A stretch of DNA of 42,875 bases from Caulobacter sp. AP07 (lineage in GTDB: Bacteria; Pseudomonadota; Alphaproteobacteria; Caulobacterales; Caulobacteraceae): NCBI RefSeq assembly GCF_000281955.1, contig NZ_AKKF01000136.1, positions 1 through 42,875 of the forward strand. Reading direction: 5' to 3'. Under the pieces are notes generated by a model, which saw nothing but the letters and a program-made list of their open reading frames with translations, did not search any database and was not told the origin of the DNA. Below, piece after piece: positions 26,482 to 35,046 of the stretch. The position numbers and the translations under genes are program-made. Each line of letters begins with the position of its first letter. Within the stretch, counting starts at the first letter, position 1.

Positions 26482-27036
26482 ATGCGGCCAAGCAACATGC
26501 CGACGAATCGCCAACATCGTTCGCTCGGCCGTCTGGCCCTGATCGCCTTGACGCTCGTTGGGGCGTCGGCCGTCACGGCTGGAATAGCACAGGCCCAGAC
26601 CCCCAGGGTCACGCCATCGGGCATGGATGTGCCGCGCTACGTCTCGCTGAAGTATGGCCAGGTGAACGCCCGGGTCGGACCGGACGAGGAACACCGGCTG
26701 CTGTGGATCTACCAGGCCAAGGGCCTGCCGGTGCAGGTGGTGGCCGAAACCCGGGAGTGGCGGCGGATCTGCGACCCGGAGGGCGGCGTGGCCTGGGTCC
26801 ACAAGCGCACCACCGACGGTCGCCGCACCGCCATGCGGGTTCAGGCCTCGCCCTTGCCGCTGCGCGCCCAGCCCAAGGCCGGGGCGCGGGTGACCGCCTA
26901 CCTGGCCGGCCGCGCGACCGCCAACCTCGACAAGTGCGAGAAGGGCTGGTGCCGCCTGAAGGCCGGCGGCGAGTCCGGATGGGCCCCGGAAAGCGAGATC
27001 TGGGGGGCTTCTCCGCGGGTCCAGTGCAAGGAATAG
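26482..27036 (+). CDS. Secreted SH3-domain protein
   Basis: 184 residues. A signal peptide (LALIALTLVGASAVTAGIAQAQ, shown here by its core LALIALTLVG and cleavage after AQA) leads a mature protein with two bacterial SH3 (SH3_4-like) domains: RYVSLKYGQVNARVGPDEEH at residues 52-71 and, after a VHKRTTDGRR linker, SPLPLRAQPKAGARVTAYL at 107-125. The pattern W-x-R-L-K-x-G-G-E-S-G-W closes the second domain. Such proteins bind cell-wall or membrane partners in the periplasm. The start at 26482 could also be the ATG at 26497, five codons later. It precedes fabA but with 94 bases between, so it may or may not be co-transcribed. Confidence 0.88.
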   Translation: MRPSNMPTNRQHRSLGRLALIALTLVGASAVTAGIAQAQTPRVTPSGMDVPRYVSLKYGQVNARVGPDEEHRLLWIYQAKGLPVQVVAETREWRRICDPEGGVAWVHKRTTDGRRTAMRVQASPLPLRAQPKAGARVTAYLAGRATANLDKCEKGWCRLKAGGESGWAPESEIWGASPRVQCKE

Positions 27037-27130
27037 GCGCTCATCGAGGCCCTCGCGGAGCGTCCGGCGTTCACGGGCGTTACCGAAAGTAAGATTGAGG
27101 CGCGGCCCGCCGTCGTGCTAGGGCGGGATC

Positions 27131-27646
27131 ATGCAACAAAGTTCCTACACCTTCGACGAGCTCCTGGCCTGCGGCCGGGGCGAGATGTTCGGCCCCGGCA
27201 ACGCCCAGCTGCCCGTGCCGCCGATGCTGATGTTCGACCGCATCGTTCGCATCGAGTCGGACGGCGGCAAGTACGGCAAGGGCTATGTCGAGGCCGAGTT
27301 CGACATCAATCCCGACCTCTGGTTTTTCGGCTGTCACTTCATCGGCGACCCGGTCATGCCGGGCTGCCTGGGCCTGGACGCCATGTGGCAGCTGGTCGGC
27401 TTCTTCCTGGGCTGGTCCGGGGCTCCCGGCCGCGGCCGCGCCCTGGGCGTCGGCGAGGTCAAGTTCACCGGCCAGGTCACGCCGGTGGTCAAGAAAGTCA
27501 CCTACAAGATCGATCTGAAGCGGGTGATCATCCGCAAGCTGGTCATGGGCATCGGCGACGGCGTGATGGAGGCCGACGGCCTGCCGATCTACGAAGCCAA
27601 GGATCTCAAGGTCGGTCTGTTCACCGCGGAACAAATGGCGTCGTGA
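27131..27646 (+). CDS. fabA: 3-hydroxydecanoyl-ACP dehydratase/isomerase
   Basis: 171 residues, almost exactly the length of E. coli FabA. The hot-dog fold carries the catalytic His69 in [21 protein letters not shown] and Asp83 in the same stretch. The C-terminal half has [26 protein letters not shown] and the [23 protein letters not shown] end. FabA dehydrates 3-hydroxydecanoyl-ACP and isomerises the double bond, the entry into unsaturated fatty-acid synthesis. It is followed by fabB after 66 bases, the usual fabA-fabB pair. Confidence 0.97.
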   Translation: MQQSSYTFDELLACGRGEMFGPGNAQLPVPPMLMFDRIVRIESDGGKYGKGYVEAEFDINPDLWFFGCHFIGDPVMPGCLGLDAMWQLVGFFLGWSGAPGRGRALGVGEVKFTGQVTPVVKKVTYKIDLKRVIIRKLVMGIGDGVMEADGLPIYEAKDLKVGLFTAEQMAS

Positions 27647-27712
27647 TCCGACTGTAGGGTGGCCGCGTAAGAGCCGGCCCCTTTTGGATCATGGGGAGAA
27701 AGAGGAATTTTC

Positions 27713-28930
27713 ATGCGTCGCGTCGTCGTCACCGGATTGGGGATCGTCTCGTCCATCGGCAACAACGCCAATGAGGTGCTCGCCTCACTGCGTGAAGCCA
27801 AGTCCGGCGTGGTCGCCGCGCCGGAATACGCGGAACTGGGGTTCCGCTGCCAGGTCCACGCCACGGTCAAGCTCGACTCGTGGGAAGCGCTGGTCGATCG
27901 CCGCGCCGCCCGCTTCCTGGCGCCCGGCACGGCCTACGCCCACATCGCCATGGAGCAGGCGATCGCGGATTCCGGTCTCGAAGAGTCGGACATCTCCAAC
28001 GAGCGCACCGGCCTGATCGTCGGTTCGGGCGGCCCGTCCACGCGGGTGATCGTCGAGGCGGCGGCCACCACCCGGGAAAAGGGCCCCAAGCGCATCGGCC
28101 CGTTCGCGGTGCCCAAGGCGATGAGTTCGGGCCCGTCGGCGGTGCTGTCGACCTGGTTCAAGATCCGCGGGATCAACTATTCGATCAGCTCGGCCTGCGC
28201 GACCAGCGCCCACTGCATCGGCGCGGGCGCCGAGCAGATCCAGATGGGCAAGCAGGACATCGTGTTCGCCGGCGGCTGCGAGGAGCTGGACTGGACGCTG
28301 TCCAACCTGTTCGACGCCATGGGCGCGATGAGCAGCAACTTCAACGACCGCCCGGCCGTGGCCAGCCGCGCCTATGACAAGGACCGCGACGGCTTCGTGA
28401 TCGCCGGCGGGGCCGGGATCGTGGTGCTGGAGGAGTACGAGCACGCCAAGGCGCGCGGGGCCAGGATCTATGGCGAAGTGGTCGGCTACGCGGCCAATTC
28501 GGATGGTTTCGACATGGTCGCCCCGTCCGGCGAGGGCGCGGCGCGCTGCATGAAGATCGCCATGGCGGAAGCCGGCGGCCGGACCATCGACTATCTGAAC
28601 CCGCACGGCACCTCGACGCCGGTCGGCGACAGCAAGGAGATGGGCGCGGTCCGCGAGGTGTTCGGCGACAAGGCCCCGCTGATCTCGTCGACCAAGTCGC
28701 TGACCGGCCACAGCCTGGGCGCGGCCGGGGCGCAGGAGGCGATCTACTCGATCCTGATGCTCGACAACGGCTTCGCCGCCCAGAGCGCCAACATCGAGAC
28801 CCTCGACCCCGAGTTCGCCGACCTGCCGATCCTGCTCGAGCGCTCGGACAAGCCGCTGACCACCGTGATGTCCAACAGCTTCGGGTTCGGCGGCACCAAC
28901 GGCACGCTGATCATCAGCAAGGCGGACTAG
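27713..28930 (+). CDS. fabB: 3-oxoacyl-ACP synthase I
   Basis: 405 residues from [16 protein letters not shown]. The catalytic triad of the thiolase fold is Cys162 in [10 protein letters not shown], His298 in NPHGTST and His333 in LTGHSLGA. FabB condenses acyl-ACP with malonyl-ACP and elongates the unsaturated chain made by FabA. An AGAGGAAT ribosome-binding site precedes the ATG. Three bases after its stop the SGNH-like gene begins, so the three accessory genes probably share its transcript. Confidence 0.97.
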   Translation: MRRVVVTGLGIVSSIGNNANEVLASLREAKSGVVAAPEYAELGFRCQVHATVKLDSWEALVDRRAARFLAPGTAYAHIAMEQAIADSGLEESDISNERTGLIVGSGGPSTRVIVEAAATTREKGPKRIGPFAVPKAMSSGPSAVLSTWFKIRGINYSISSACATSAHCIGAGAEQIQMGKQDIVFAGGCEELDWTLSNLFDAMGAMSSNFNDRPAVASRAYDKDRDGFVIAGGAGIVVLEEYEHAKARGARIYGEVVGYAANSDGFDMVAPSGEGAARCMKIAMAEAGGRTIDYLNPHGTSTPVGDSKEMGAVREVFGDKAPLISSTKSLTGHSLGAAGAQEAIYSILMLDNGFAAQSANIETLDPEFADLPILLERSDKPLTTVMSNSFGFGGTNGTLIISKAD

Positions 28931-28933
28931 GCT

Positions 28934-29935
28934 TTGGCGGGCGCCCCGCTGGGGCTGGACCTGGTTCGGCGCGCCGGCCGGACGCTGTGGTCGCCGCGAA
29001 CCTCCGATCCGGCGGCCCGGGCGACGATCCGGGCCTTGGGCGCGGGTTTCGACGCCGGACGCCGCGACGCCGCCTCCTTGCTCGAGAAAGCCTGGGCCGA
29101 ACTGGCCCTCACGGCCGCCCAATCGGGCAATCTCGAACGGCTGCGGGACCTGAGGTCGGACGGCGCCCAGCCCTACGCCGTGATCGGCGACAGTCACGGC
29201 CGCCTGCTGGTTCGACGGTCCCGGGACGCCCGCGACCGGTGGCTGGCCCCGCTCTGGTGGCTGGAGAGCGGCGCTTCGGCGCGCGGCCTGGGCCAGGCCG
29301 AGGCCCGCTCCGGGGCCGGCGGCCGCGTGCGGGCGGCGGTCCAACAGGCCTTGGGGCTTTCCGGGGCGCCGATCCTGCTCAAGTTCGGCCAGGTCGACGT
29401 CGAGTTCGTCCAGATGTTCAAGCGCCTGGAGGCGGATCGGCCGGCCTTCGATCCCGCCGTCTTCCGGGCCTTCGCCGACGAGACCATCGGCCGCTATGTG
29501 GCCTTCCTGGTCGATGCGGTGGTTCCCGCCGACCGCGCCCGGGCGCACGTCTGCTCGCTGTTTCCGCCCGCGCTGTCCGACGCGGCCTGGCGGACCGGCT
29601 ATGTCAACGCCCACCTCGTCGACCTGCACGGGCCGGCCGACCGGGAGGGCCTGGCCGGGCGACTGGCGAAGCTGGAGATTCCGGACCTCGCCGCCCGGAC
29701 GGCGCAGCACGCGGCGTTCAACGCCGCCCTGGCCGCGGCGGCGCGGGCCGAGGGGTTCGCCGTCACCGACGATTTCACGGCGCTGCTGGGACCGGACGGG
29801 GTGGTCGATCCGCGTTGGCTGGGTCCGCAGGCCGGGACCGATCACCACCTGGATTTTCACGCGGTTCGCCCTCAGGTGGTTGACCGGCTTTGGCGACTGC
29901 CTGAAGGATCGCCCGGCAATTCGAGATCGGCATGA
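28934..29935 (+). CDS. SGNH/GDSL-hydrolase-like protein
   Basis: 333 residues from a TTG start, 3 bases after fabB. A GDSH block (residues 85-88, Ser87 as probable nucleophile) sits in PYAVIGDSHGRLL, and GTDHHLDFHAVRP (301-313) supplies aspartate and histidines near the C-terminus; FGQVDVEF at 151-158 matches the position of the third SGNH block. The family acts as esterases, acyltransferases or deacetylases. The DxxH motif is one residue off the usual spacing. I do not recognise a closer family. Its stop overlaps the start of the first PhyH gene (ATGA). An alternative would be a non-catalytic SGNH-like scaffold protein. Confidence 0.7.
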   Translation: MAGAPLGLDLVRRAGRTLWSPRTSDPAARATIRALGAGFDAGRRDAASLLEKAWAELALTAAQSGNLERLRDLRSDGAQPYAVIGDSHGRLLVRRSRDARDRWLAPLWWLESGASARGLGQAEARSGAGGRVRAAVQQALGLSGAPILLKFGQVDVEFVQMFKRLEADRPAFDPAVFRAFADETIGRYVAFLVDAVVPADRARAHVCSLFPPALSDAAWRTGYVNAHLVDLHGPADREGLAGRLAKLEIPDLAARTAQHAAFNAALAAAARAEGFAVTDDFTALLGPDGVVDPRWLGPQAGTDHHLDFHAVRPQVVDRLWRLPEGSPGNSRSA

Positions 29936-30864
29936 CCCTCAAGACACGCTCCGGCGACCTTCCCCAGACCCCGTGGGTCGAATCCGACGATCTGGAGGCC
30001 CGCCTGGCGCGGAGCGGGGCAAGCGAGCGGGCCAAGGCCTTCGCCCGTGACCTGGCGCGCGACGGCCTGGCGATCCTCGACCTGGGCGACGACATGCCCG
30101 CCCTGTGCGACGAGATCGCCGCCGAGACCGCTGGCCATTTCGCCCGCCCCGGCGTCACCCGCGTGCACGACGCCTGGCGGCGCTCGCCGGCGATCCGCGC
30201 CCTGGCCACCCACCCCGTTCTGCTCGAATGCCTGGCCCTGGCCTATGGCCGCGCGCCGTTCCCGTTCCAGAGCCTGAACTTCATGCGCGGCAGCCAGCAG
30301 GACACCCATGCCGACGCCCTGCATTTCCACGCCGAGCCGGCGCTGTTCATGTGCGGCGTCTGGCTGGCCCTGGAGGACGTCAAGCCCGGGGCGGGGCCGC
30401 TGCGCTACTATCCGGGCAGCCACCGCCTGCCGGTCCTGACCATGCAGGAGGCCGGCGCCGTGATGGGCGCGGCGCCGCACAGGGTCACGTCCGCCAACTA
30501 CAACGACACCTACGGTCCCGCCATGCTGGCGCGCCTGGCGCAGGGCGGGTTCGAGGCGCGACACGCCTTGCTCAAGAAGGGCCAGATCGCGGTCTGGGCG
30601 GCCAACCTCGCCCACGGCGGCTCGCCGATCCTTGATCCTGGCTCCACCCGCCAGTCGCTGGTCGTGCACTACTATTTCGAGGATTGCCTCTACTATACGC
30701 CGATGCTGTCGACGCCGGAGCGGGCCTATGTGCGGCTGCCGGCCAATATCGCCACGGGCGGCTGGGTGTGGCCGCGGCGCGCGGGCCGGCGGGTTCCGGT
30801 GTCGCTCAAGCAGCTGGCGGCGACCATCGCCTACACCGCCCTGCGCCGGACGCCGCGGTTCTGA
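29932..30864 (+). CDS. Phytanoyl-CoA dioxygenase (PhyH) family protein, copy 1
   Basis: 310 residues. The Fe(II) facial triad is His126 and Asp128 in THADALHF, and His228 in NLAHGG; Arg240 in STRQSLVVHYYF would bind 2-oxoglutarate. Other conserved points are FMCGVWLALEDV, GPLRYYPGSHR and the C-terminal RLPANIATGGWVWPRR. The enzymes hydroxylate a substrate carbon using O2 and 2-oxoglutarate; the substrate is unknown. Position within a fatty-acid locus makes an acyl chain a reasonable guess. It overlaps the SGNH-like gene by 4 bases and is a clear paralogue of the next gene, 98 bases downstream. Confidence 0.82.
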   Translation: MTLKTRSGDLPQTPWVESDDLEARLARSGASERAKAFARDLARDGLAILDLGDDMPALCDEIAAETAGHFARPGVTRVHDAWRRSPAIRALATHPVLLECLALAYGRAPFPFQSLNFMRGSQQDTHADALHFHAEPALFMCGVWLALEDVKPGAGPLRYYPGSHRLPVLTMQEAGAVMGAAPHRVTSANYNDTYGPAMLARLAQGGFEARHALLKKGQIAVWAANLAHGGSPILDPGSTRQSLVVHYYFEDCLYYTPMLSTPERAYVRLPANIATGGWVWPRRAGRRVPVSLKQLAATIAYTALRRTPRF

Positions 30865-30962
30865 GCGTCGGGCCGACCGTCGCCATCCTGAGGTTGATTG
30901 GTCGCGAGCCGGCAAGCTAAGACATCAAGCTGGGCCATTGTGACCGGTGAGCGCGTTCGACC

Positions 30963-31865
30963 ATGAGTTTTCACGAGCAACCTCCCACGCCGTGGGTGGA
31001 AACCGATGAGGTCGACGCGTACCTCGGCGCCGTCGAAGCCAGCGAGGAACAACGGCGATTTGTCCTGGATCTTCACCGGGACGGCGTGGCCGTGATCGAT
31101 CTTGGTCCGGAGGGGCATGCTCTCTGCGACCGGGCGATCGCCGAAACCGAGCGCTATTTCGGCGCGGGAGCCCGCCGGGCGCAGGACACCTGGCGACGAT
31201 CGGCGTCCGTGCGGGCCCTGTCGACCCTGCCGCTCGTGGAGTCGATGCTGGCCCTGGCCTACGGACGTCAGCCGTTTGCGTTCCAGACCTTGAATTTTCT
31301 GCACGGCAGCGAGCAGCACGCCCACGCCGACGCCGTCCATTTTCACAGCGAGCCGCCGCGCTTCATGTGCGGGGTCTGGTTCGCGCTGGAGGACGTCGAG
31401 ATCGACGCGGGCCCGCTGTTCTATCATCCGGGCAGCCACAAGCGGCCGGTGTTCGGCATGGCGGACGCGGGCGTGGTCGGCCGCGCGCCGACGCCGGGCG
31501 ACTACGAGGCCTTCTATGTGCCGGCCTTCGCGCGTCAGCTCGAAAGCCAGCCGCGCGTCGCCTTGCTGAAGAAGGGCCAGGCGCTGGTCTGGGCGGCCAA
31601 TCTGGCCCACGGCGGTGTGGCGATCGCCCGCGACGGCGCGACCCGGCGTTCGCTGGTGACCCACTACTATTTCGAGAACTGCCTGTACTACACGCCGATG
31701 TATTCCGACCCCGAGAAGGGGCGGTACCATCTGCGGCTTCCCGCGAACGTGCGCACGGGCGGGTGGGTCTGGCCGCGCCACCAGGGCAAGCGGGTGAAAT
31801 TGCGACCGAAGATCGTGATCAGCGCGATCAAGGAAGCGGTCAGGCGCGCGGTTCACGTCGCCTGA
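30963..31865 (+). CDS. Phytanoyl-CoA dioxygenase (PhyH) family protein, copy 2
   Basis: 300 residues. The triad is His121 and Asp123 in AHADAVHF and His216 in NLAHGG; Arg228 in ATRRSLVTHYYF is the 2-oxoglutarate ligand candidate. It matches copy 1 along nearly its full length (for example TPWVETD against TPWVESD, FMCGVWFALEDV, YHPGSHK, LLKKGQALVWAANLAHGG, RLPANVRTGGWVWPRH), so the pair arose by tandem duplication. Base changes are spread along the gene, so the event is old. It has its own upstream region of 98 bases. Function as for copy 1, with a different substrate possible. Confidence 0.83.
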   Translation: MSFHEQPPTPWVETDEVDAYLGAVEASEEQRRFVLDLHRDGVAVIDLGPEGHALCDRAIAETERYFGAGARRAQDTWRRSASVRALSTLPLVESMLALAYGRQPFAFQTLNFLHGSEQHAHADAVHFHSEPPRFMCGVWFALEDVEIDAGPLFYHPGSHKRPVFGMADAGVVGRAPTPGDYEAFYVPAFARQLESQPRVALLKKGQALVWAANLAHGGVAIARDGATRRSLVTHYYFENCLYYTPMYSDPEKGRYHLRLPANVRTGGWVWPRHQGKRVKLRPKIVISAIKEAVRRAVHVA

Positions 31866-31950
31866 GGTCGACGCCCGGCCTCGCGGACGGGGTTTCGAAG
31901 CCTGGTACGTCCTGCTAGCTAGCGGGCAAGGATTCCAGGAGAGCCAACCG

Positions 31951-32766
31951 ATGGCCGACGAATACGCATTCCCCAAGGGCGAGCTGATGCGGGGCAAGAA
32001 GGGCCTCGTGATGGGTGTGGCCAACCACAATTCCATCGCCTGGGGCATCGCCTCGCAGCTGGCCGCCCAGGGCGCCGAAATGATCTTCACCTACCAGGGC
32101 GAAGCGCTGGAGCGCCGCGTGCGGCCGCTGGCCGAGAGCATCGGCGTCACCACCCTGATCCCGGCCGACGTCACCGACGACGCCTCGATGGACGCGGCCT
32201 TCGCCGCCATCGAGGAGAAGTTCGGCGCGCTCGACTTCGTCGTCCACTCGGTGGCCTTCGCCAACAAGGACGAGCTGAAGGGCTCGTTCGTCGACAACAC
32301 CACCCGCGACGGCTTCCTGCTGGCCATGAACATCTCGGCCTTCAGCTTCGTGGACGTGGCCAAGCGGGCGGCCAGGATCATGCCGAACGGCGGCTCGCTG
32401 ATCACCATGACCTATCTGGGGTCGGAGCGGACCATCCCGAACTACAACACCATGGGCGTGGCCAAGGCCGCCCTGGAGGCGGCGACCCGCTACATCGCCC
32501 GCGACCTGGGTCCCAAGGGCATCCGCTGCAACGCCATTTCGGCCGGCGCCATGCGCACCCTGGCCCTGGCCGGCATCGCCGGCGGCCGCGGGATGATCGC
32601 CCAGGGCCGGGCGTTCAGCGCCATGAAGGAAGACACCTCGATGGAAGGCGTCGCCGGCGCGGCGCTGTGGCTGGTCTCGGACCTGGGCCGCTCGACGACC
32701 GGCGAGGTCGTCCACGTCGATGCGGGCTTCCACATGATGGGCATGCCCGACGAGGTCGAGGCCTAA
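31951..32766 (+). CDS. fabI: Enoyl-ACP reductase (NADH)
   Basis: 271 residues, an SDR-fold reductase of the triclosan-target FabI type. The nucleotide motif is GVANHNSIAWGIA; the catalytic pair is Tyr155 in MTYLGSER with Tyr165 and Lys172 in YNTMGVAKAALE. The substrate loop SAGAMRTLALAGI follows. FabI reduces the enoyl-ACP in each elongation round. An AGGAGAG ribosome-binding site sits just before the ATG, and GCTAGCTAGC, a perfect 10-bp palindrome, lies at 31914-31923 in the 85-base gap after the PhyH gene. A strong terminator follows 126 bases after the stop. Confidence 0.97.
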   Translation: MADEYAFPKGELMRGKKGLVMGVANHNSIAWGIASQLAAQGAEMIFTYQGEALERRVRPLAESIGVTTLIPADVTDDASMDAAFAAIEEKFGALDFVVHSVAFANKDELKGSFVDNTTRDGFLLAMNISAFSFVDVAKRAARIMPNGGSLITMTYLGSERTIPNYNTMGVAKAALEAATRYIARDLGPKGIRCNAISAGAMRTLALAGIAGGRGMIAQGRAFSAMKEDTSMEGVAGAALWLVSDLGRSTTGEVVHVDAGFHMMGMPDEVEA

Positions 32767-32891
32767 GCCGCCAGACGCCGTCATTCCTCGACAGGTGGGG
32801 GATGACCACGGCGACAAGAGCGACCAGGTCGGACGAAGGACTTCGCCTTACTCGCGAAAATCCTCTTCTGACCTGATCGCCAGGGGTCGAT

Positions 32892-32948
32892 CTAGGGCGC
32901 TTCCCGGCCTGACGGCGTCAGGCCGGGAAGCGCCCTAGGTTTTTGTTT
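32892..32948 (+). terminator. Strong intrinsic terminator after fabI
   Basis: A perfect 22-bp stem (32892-32913 with 32917-32938) with a 3-base GGC loop is followed by GTTTTTGTTT. It lies 126 bases after the fabI stop and 50 bases before the end of the convergent pore-former-like gene, and should end the fab transcript. Confidence 0.95.
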
Positions 32949-32951
32949 GGC

Positions 32952-33000
32952 GCATTTTCTTCACGCGAACCGGTATCCGCTTCGCTCGAAAATGCTCTAG
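32952..33000. repeat. Dispersed intergenic repeat ending GAAAATGCTCTAG
   Basis: GCATTTTC (32952-32959) and GAAAATGC (32988-32995) form the ends of an imperfect hairpin with GAACCGGTATCCGCTTCG inside. The same layout, with GAACCGGTTCC and flanking GCAT/ATGC ends, is common between genes in alphaproteobacteria. Its last bases (CTCTAG) overlap the stop codon of the adjacent minus-strand gene, at 32997-32999. Confidence 0.6.
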
Positions 33001-34205
33001 GCGGCGACCTGGTTGAAGTAGGTGATCAGGTCGAGGGTCTTTCCGCCGGCCATCGCGGACTGGATCTGGCTCTGCGACATGCCGATCTGCAGCGAGGCCG
33101 TATTGACCTGCAGGTTCAGGACCAGGGAGCCGGCCTGGCTGTAGGCGGCGGTCCATTCGGTCTGGGCGCCCTGGAGATCAACGAGCACCGCCTGGTAGTT
33201 GGTGGCGTTGTCGTCGGCCAGCGCGGTCTGGATGTCGGTGATCGCCACGGCGATATCGCTGGACAGGGTCTGCCATTCGGCCAGCACCGCCTGCAGCGCC
33301 GTCTGGATGGTCTGCGACTGGCTGGCGAGGTTGCTGTAGGTCGTCGACAGGGTGGCCAGCACCGAGCAGGACGCCGTCAGTTGGCTCATGTTCTGCTGGT
33401 CCTGGTCGATCAGCTTCTTGTCAGCTTCCAGCTGGATGGCGTCGAGCGCGATGTAGGTCGTGGCCACGGCGATTGCCGGGCCGAGCGCGAACCAGGTGAC
33501 CAGGCCCACCGGGAACGCGGCGATCGACGCAACGATCCCCAGGGTCAGGGCCGCGCCGTCGGCGATCGAAAGGCCGATGATGGCGGCGGTCAGGGAGTCG
33601 ACGTCCGCCTGCAGTTGCTGGATCTTCTTCTGCAGGTCCTGGATTTGCGCCTGGTCGGCGTTGTTGTCGGCGATCGCCAGGTTCGAGATCTGGGTCAGGT
33701 CCGCGGCCATGGTCGGCAGCTGGTCCTGGAAGCCCTGCAAGGCGTTGATCGCGCCCGACACGAAGTTCTCGACCAGTTGCAGCTGCTGGGGCAACACGGT
33801 CAGGTCGTTCTGCAGGGCGACCTTGGCCGCGACGTTGTTCGGATTGGCGATCAGCGCGTTGGTCTGGGTGACCGCGTCCTGTAGGAGCGCGGTGATGGCG
33901 GGATTGTAGTTCTGGACGTCCTGCGGCACTTCCAGGAGCCGGGCCATGCAGGTGTTGACCCACTGCAGGGCGATCGTGTTCGCCTGTTCCCAGGCGGTGA
34001 CGTAGCTCGACCAGTCCGTCGGCTGCACCGGCACCGTCGGCAGCGTGGAGTTCATGACGTTGTTCACGTAGGTGTTCACGACGCAGACATTGGTCTGATA
34101 GGTCGTGTTCGCGGCGACGAAGCGCGGCAGGCCGACCTTGATGGCCTGCGCCAGGTTCAATTTCTTCGTCGCTGACGGGCGATCCAGTTCCGATACAACA
34201 GCCAT
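32997..34205 (-). CDS. Protein resembling ClyA/Hbl/Nhe-type alpha-helical pore-forming toxins
   Basis: 402 residues, mostly long amphipathic helices rich in Gln, Asn, Thr and Ala and poor in Arg and Lys. Residues 180-206 form a coiled coil (LQKKIQQLQADVDSLTAAI). A strongly hydrophobic stretch at about 207-255 (GLSIADGAALTLGIVASIAA, then FPVGLVTWFALGPAIAV) follows, and then helices at 256-330. This coiled coil, central hydrophobic hairpin, coiled coil order is the layout of ClyA, Hbl, Nhe and related alpha-pore formers. There is no signal peptide. Base composition is less GC-rich than its neighbours. A GGAAGGA ribosome-binding site precedes the ATG. The stop lies in a repeat element. No partner gene is adjacent; a coiled-coil structural protein is the main alternative. 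Confidence 0.6.
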   Translation of the reverse strand: MAVVSELDRPSATKKLNLAQAIKVGLPRFVAANTTYQTNVCVVNTYVNNVMNSTLPTVPVQPTDWSSYVTAWEQANTIALQWVNTCMARLLEVPQDVQNYNPAITALLQDAVTQTNALIANPNNVAAKVALQNDLTVLPQQLQLVENFVSGAINALQGFQDQLPTMAADLTQISNLAIADNNADQAQIQDLQKKIQQLQADVDSLTAAIIGLSIADGAALTLGIVASIAAFPVGLVTWFALGPAIAVATTYIALDAIQLEADKKLIDQDQQNMSQLTASCSVLATLSTTYSNLASQSQTIQTALQAVLAEWQTLSSDIAVAITDIQTALADDNATNYQAVLVDLQGAQTEWTAAYSQAGSLVLNLQVNTASLQIGMSQSQIQSAMAGGKTLDLITYFNQVAA

Positions 34206-34437
34206 TTGACGATCCTTCCCTGAAGGGGTGTGGCGGGGCCTGGAGATCGACGCTCTGACTACGCTAAAAATTGAGCTTTATGGTCAAGCTCCACCCCAGG
34301 TATATTAATCTCCCGGGTGGATTTGGAGTCAATCGGCAACTTTTAATGGAATCTCGAGGCCCGAATTCCGGACGCGGCGGTCCGGCCTCCGGGCGCTCGT
34401 CGGCTCCGGATCGGTTCGCCGTTCGGGGAAACGCCGT
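34206..34437 (-). promoter_or_regulatory. AT-richer upstream region of the pore-former-like gene
   Basis: This 232-base stretch between tetR and the pore-former-like gene is clearly richer in A and T than the rest of the window. On the minus strand, GAGCTT-N7-AAGCTC (34291 down to 34273) is followed by AATTTTTAG, which looks like an intrinsic terminator for the efflux operon. The overlapping TTGACC (34287-34282) could also serve as a -35 element. A clear -10 is not visible. Confidence 0.45.
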
Positions 34438-35046
34438 CTACGGCGCGTAGGCCCGCATGAACCGTTCGGCGGCCTCGCGCGCGAGGCTGTCGAACTCCGC
34501 CGGCGTCTTGTCGGACGGCAGGCGGAGCAGGGCCCGCAGTTGGCTGTGGCCCATGACCATGCCTGAGAAGAACTCGGCCGCCTGATCGAAGTTGTCGACC
34601 TTCAGGCGGCCGATCTGGGTTTCCATCTCCAGGAACGCGGCCAGCTGGCGGCGCGCATGACGCGGTCCGGCCTCGAACACTTCCTGGGCCACGTCCGGCA
34701 TCTCGCCCGCGCCCTGGATGATCACGCGCATCACCGAATAGCCCTTGGTGGTGACCACGGTCTCCAGCATCGAACGGGCATAGGCCTCCAGCGCTTCGCA
34801 CGGATTGTCGATCGCGCCGGGATCGCGCAGCGGGGCGGTGATCACCGCCACCCGCCGGGCCATCAGCGCCCGCACCAGCTCGGCCTTCGAGCCATAGTGG
34901 TTGTAGACCGTCTGCTTGGAGACCCCGGCCCGCTTGGCGATGGCCTCCATCGGGGCGCCGAGGCCGCGCTGGCCGATCACCTCGACGGCGGCGTCGAGGA
35001 TGGCTTCGGTCTTGGCGACGTCGATCTGTCCGGCAACCCTGGGCAT
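34438..35046 (-). CDS. TetR/AcrR-family transcriptional regulator
   Basis: 202 residues. The N-terminal helix-turn-helix spans about residues 30-55, APMEAIAKRAGVSKQTVYNH, a classic TetR DNA-binding signature. The C-terminal domain (YARSMLETVVTTKGYSVMRV, FLEMETQIGRLKV, FFSGMVMGHSQLRALL) is a ligand-binding helical bundle of the AcrR type. Its ATG overlaps the emrB stop by one base (TGATG), so it is the last gene of the emrA-emrB-tetR operon. It probably represses that operon, and a matching palindrome lies upstream of emrA (inference). Confidence 0.92.
   Translation of the reverse strand: MPRVAGQIDVAKTEAILDAAVEVIGQRGLGAPMEAIAKRAGVSKQTVYNHYGSKAELVRALMARRVAVITAPLRDPGAIDNPCEALEAYARSMLETVVTTKGYSVMRVIIQGAGEMPDVAQEVFEAGPRHARRQLAAFLEMETQIGRLKVDNFDQAAEFFSGMVMGHSQLRALLRLPSDKTPAEFDSLAREAAERFMRAYAP

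Noticed and set aside
28934..31865. Biosynthetic gene cluster for a secondary metabolite around the PhyH genes
   Set aside because: There is no NRPS, PKS or other core synthase gene; fabA, fabB and fabI are ordinary fatty-acid enzymes.
32997..34205. Phage tail-tape-measure or septum-related coiled-coil protein instead of a pore former
   Set aside because: Length and the single central hydrophobic hairpin fit alpha-pore formers better, and no phage genes are nearby; the alternative is kept only as a caveat.
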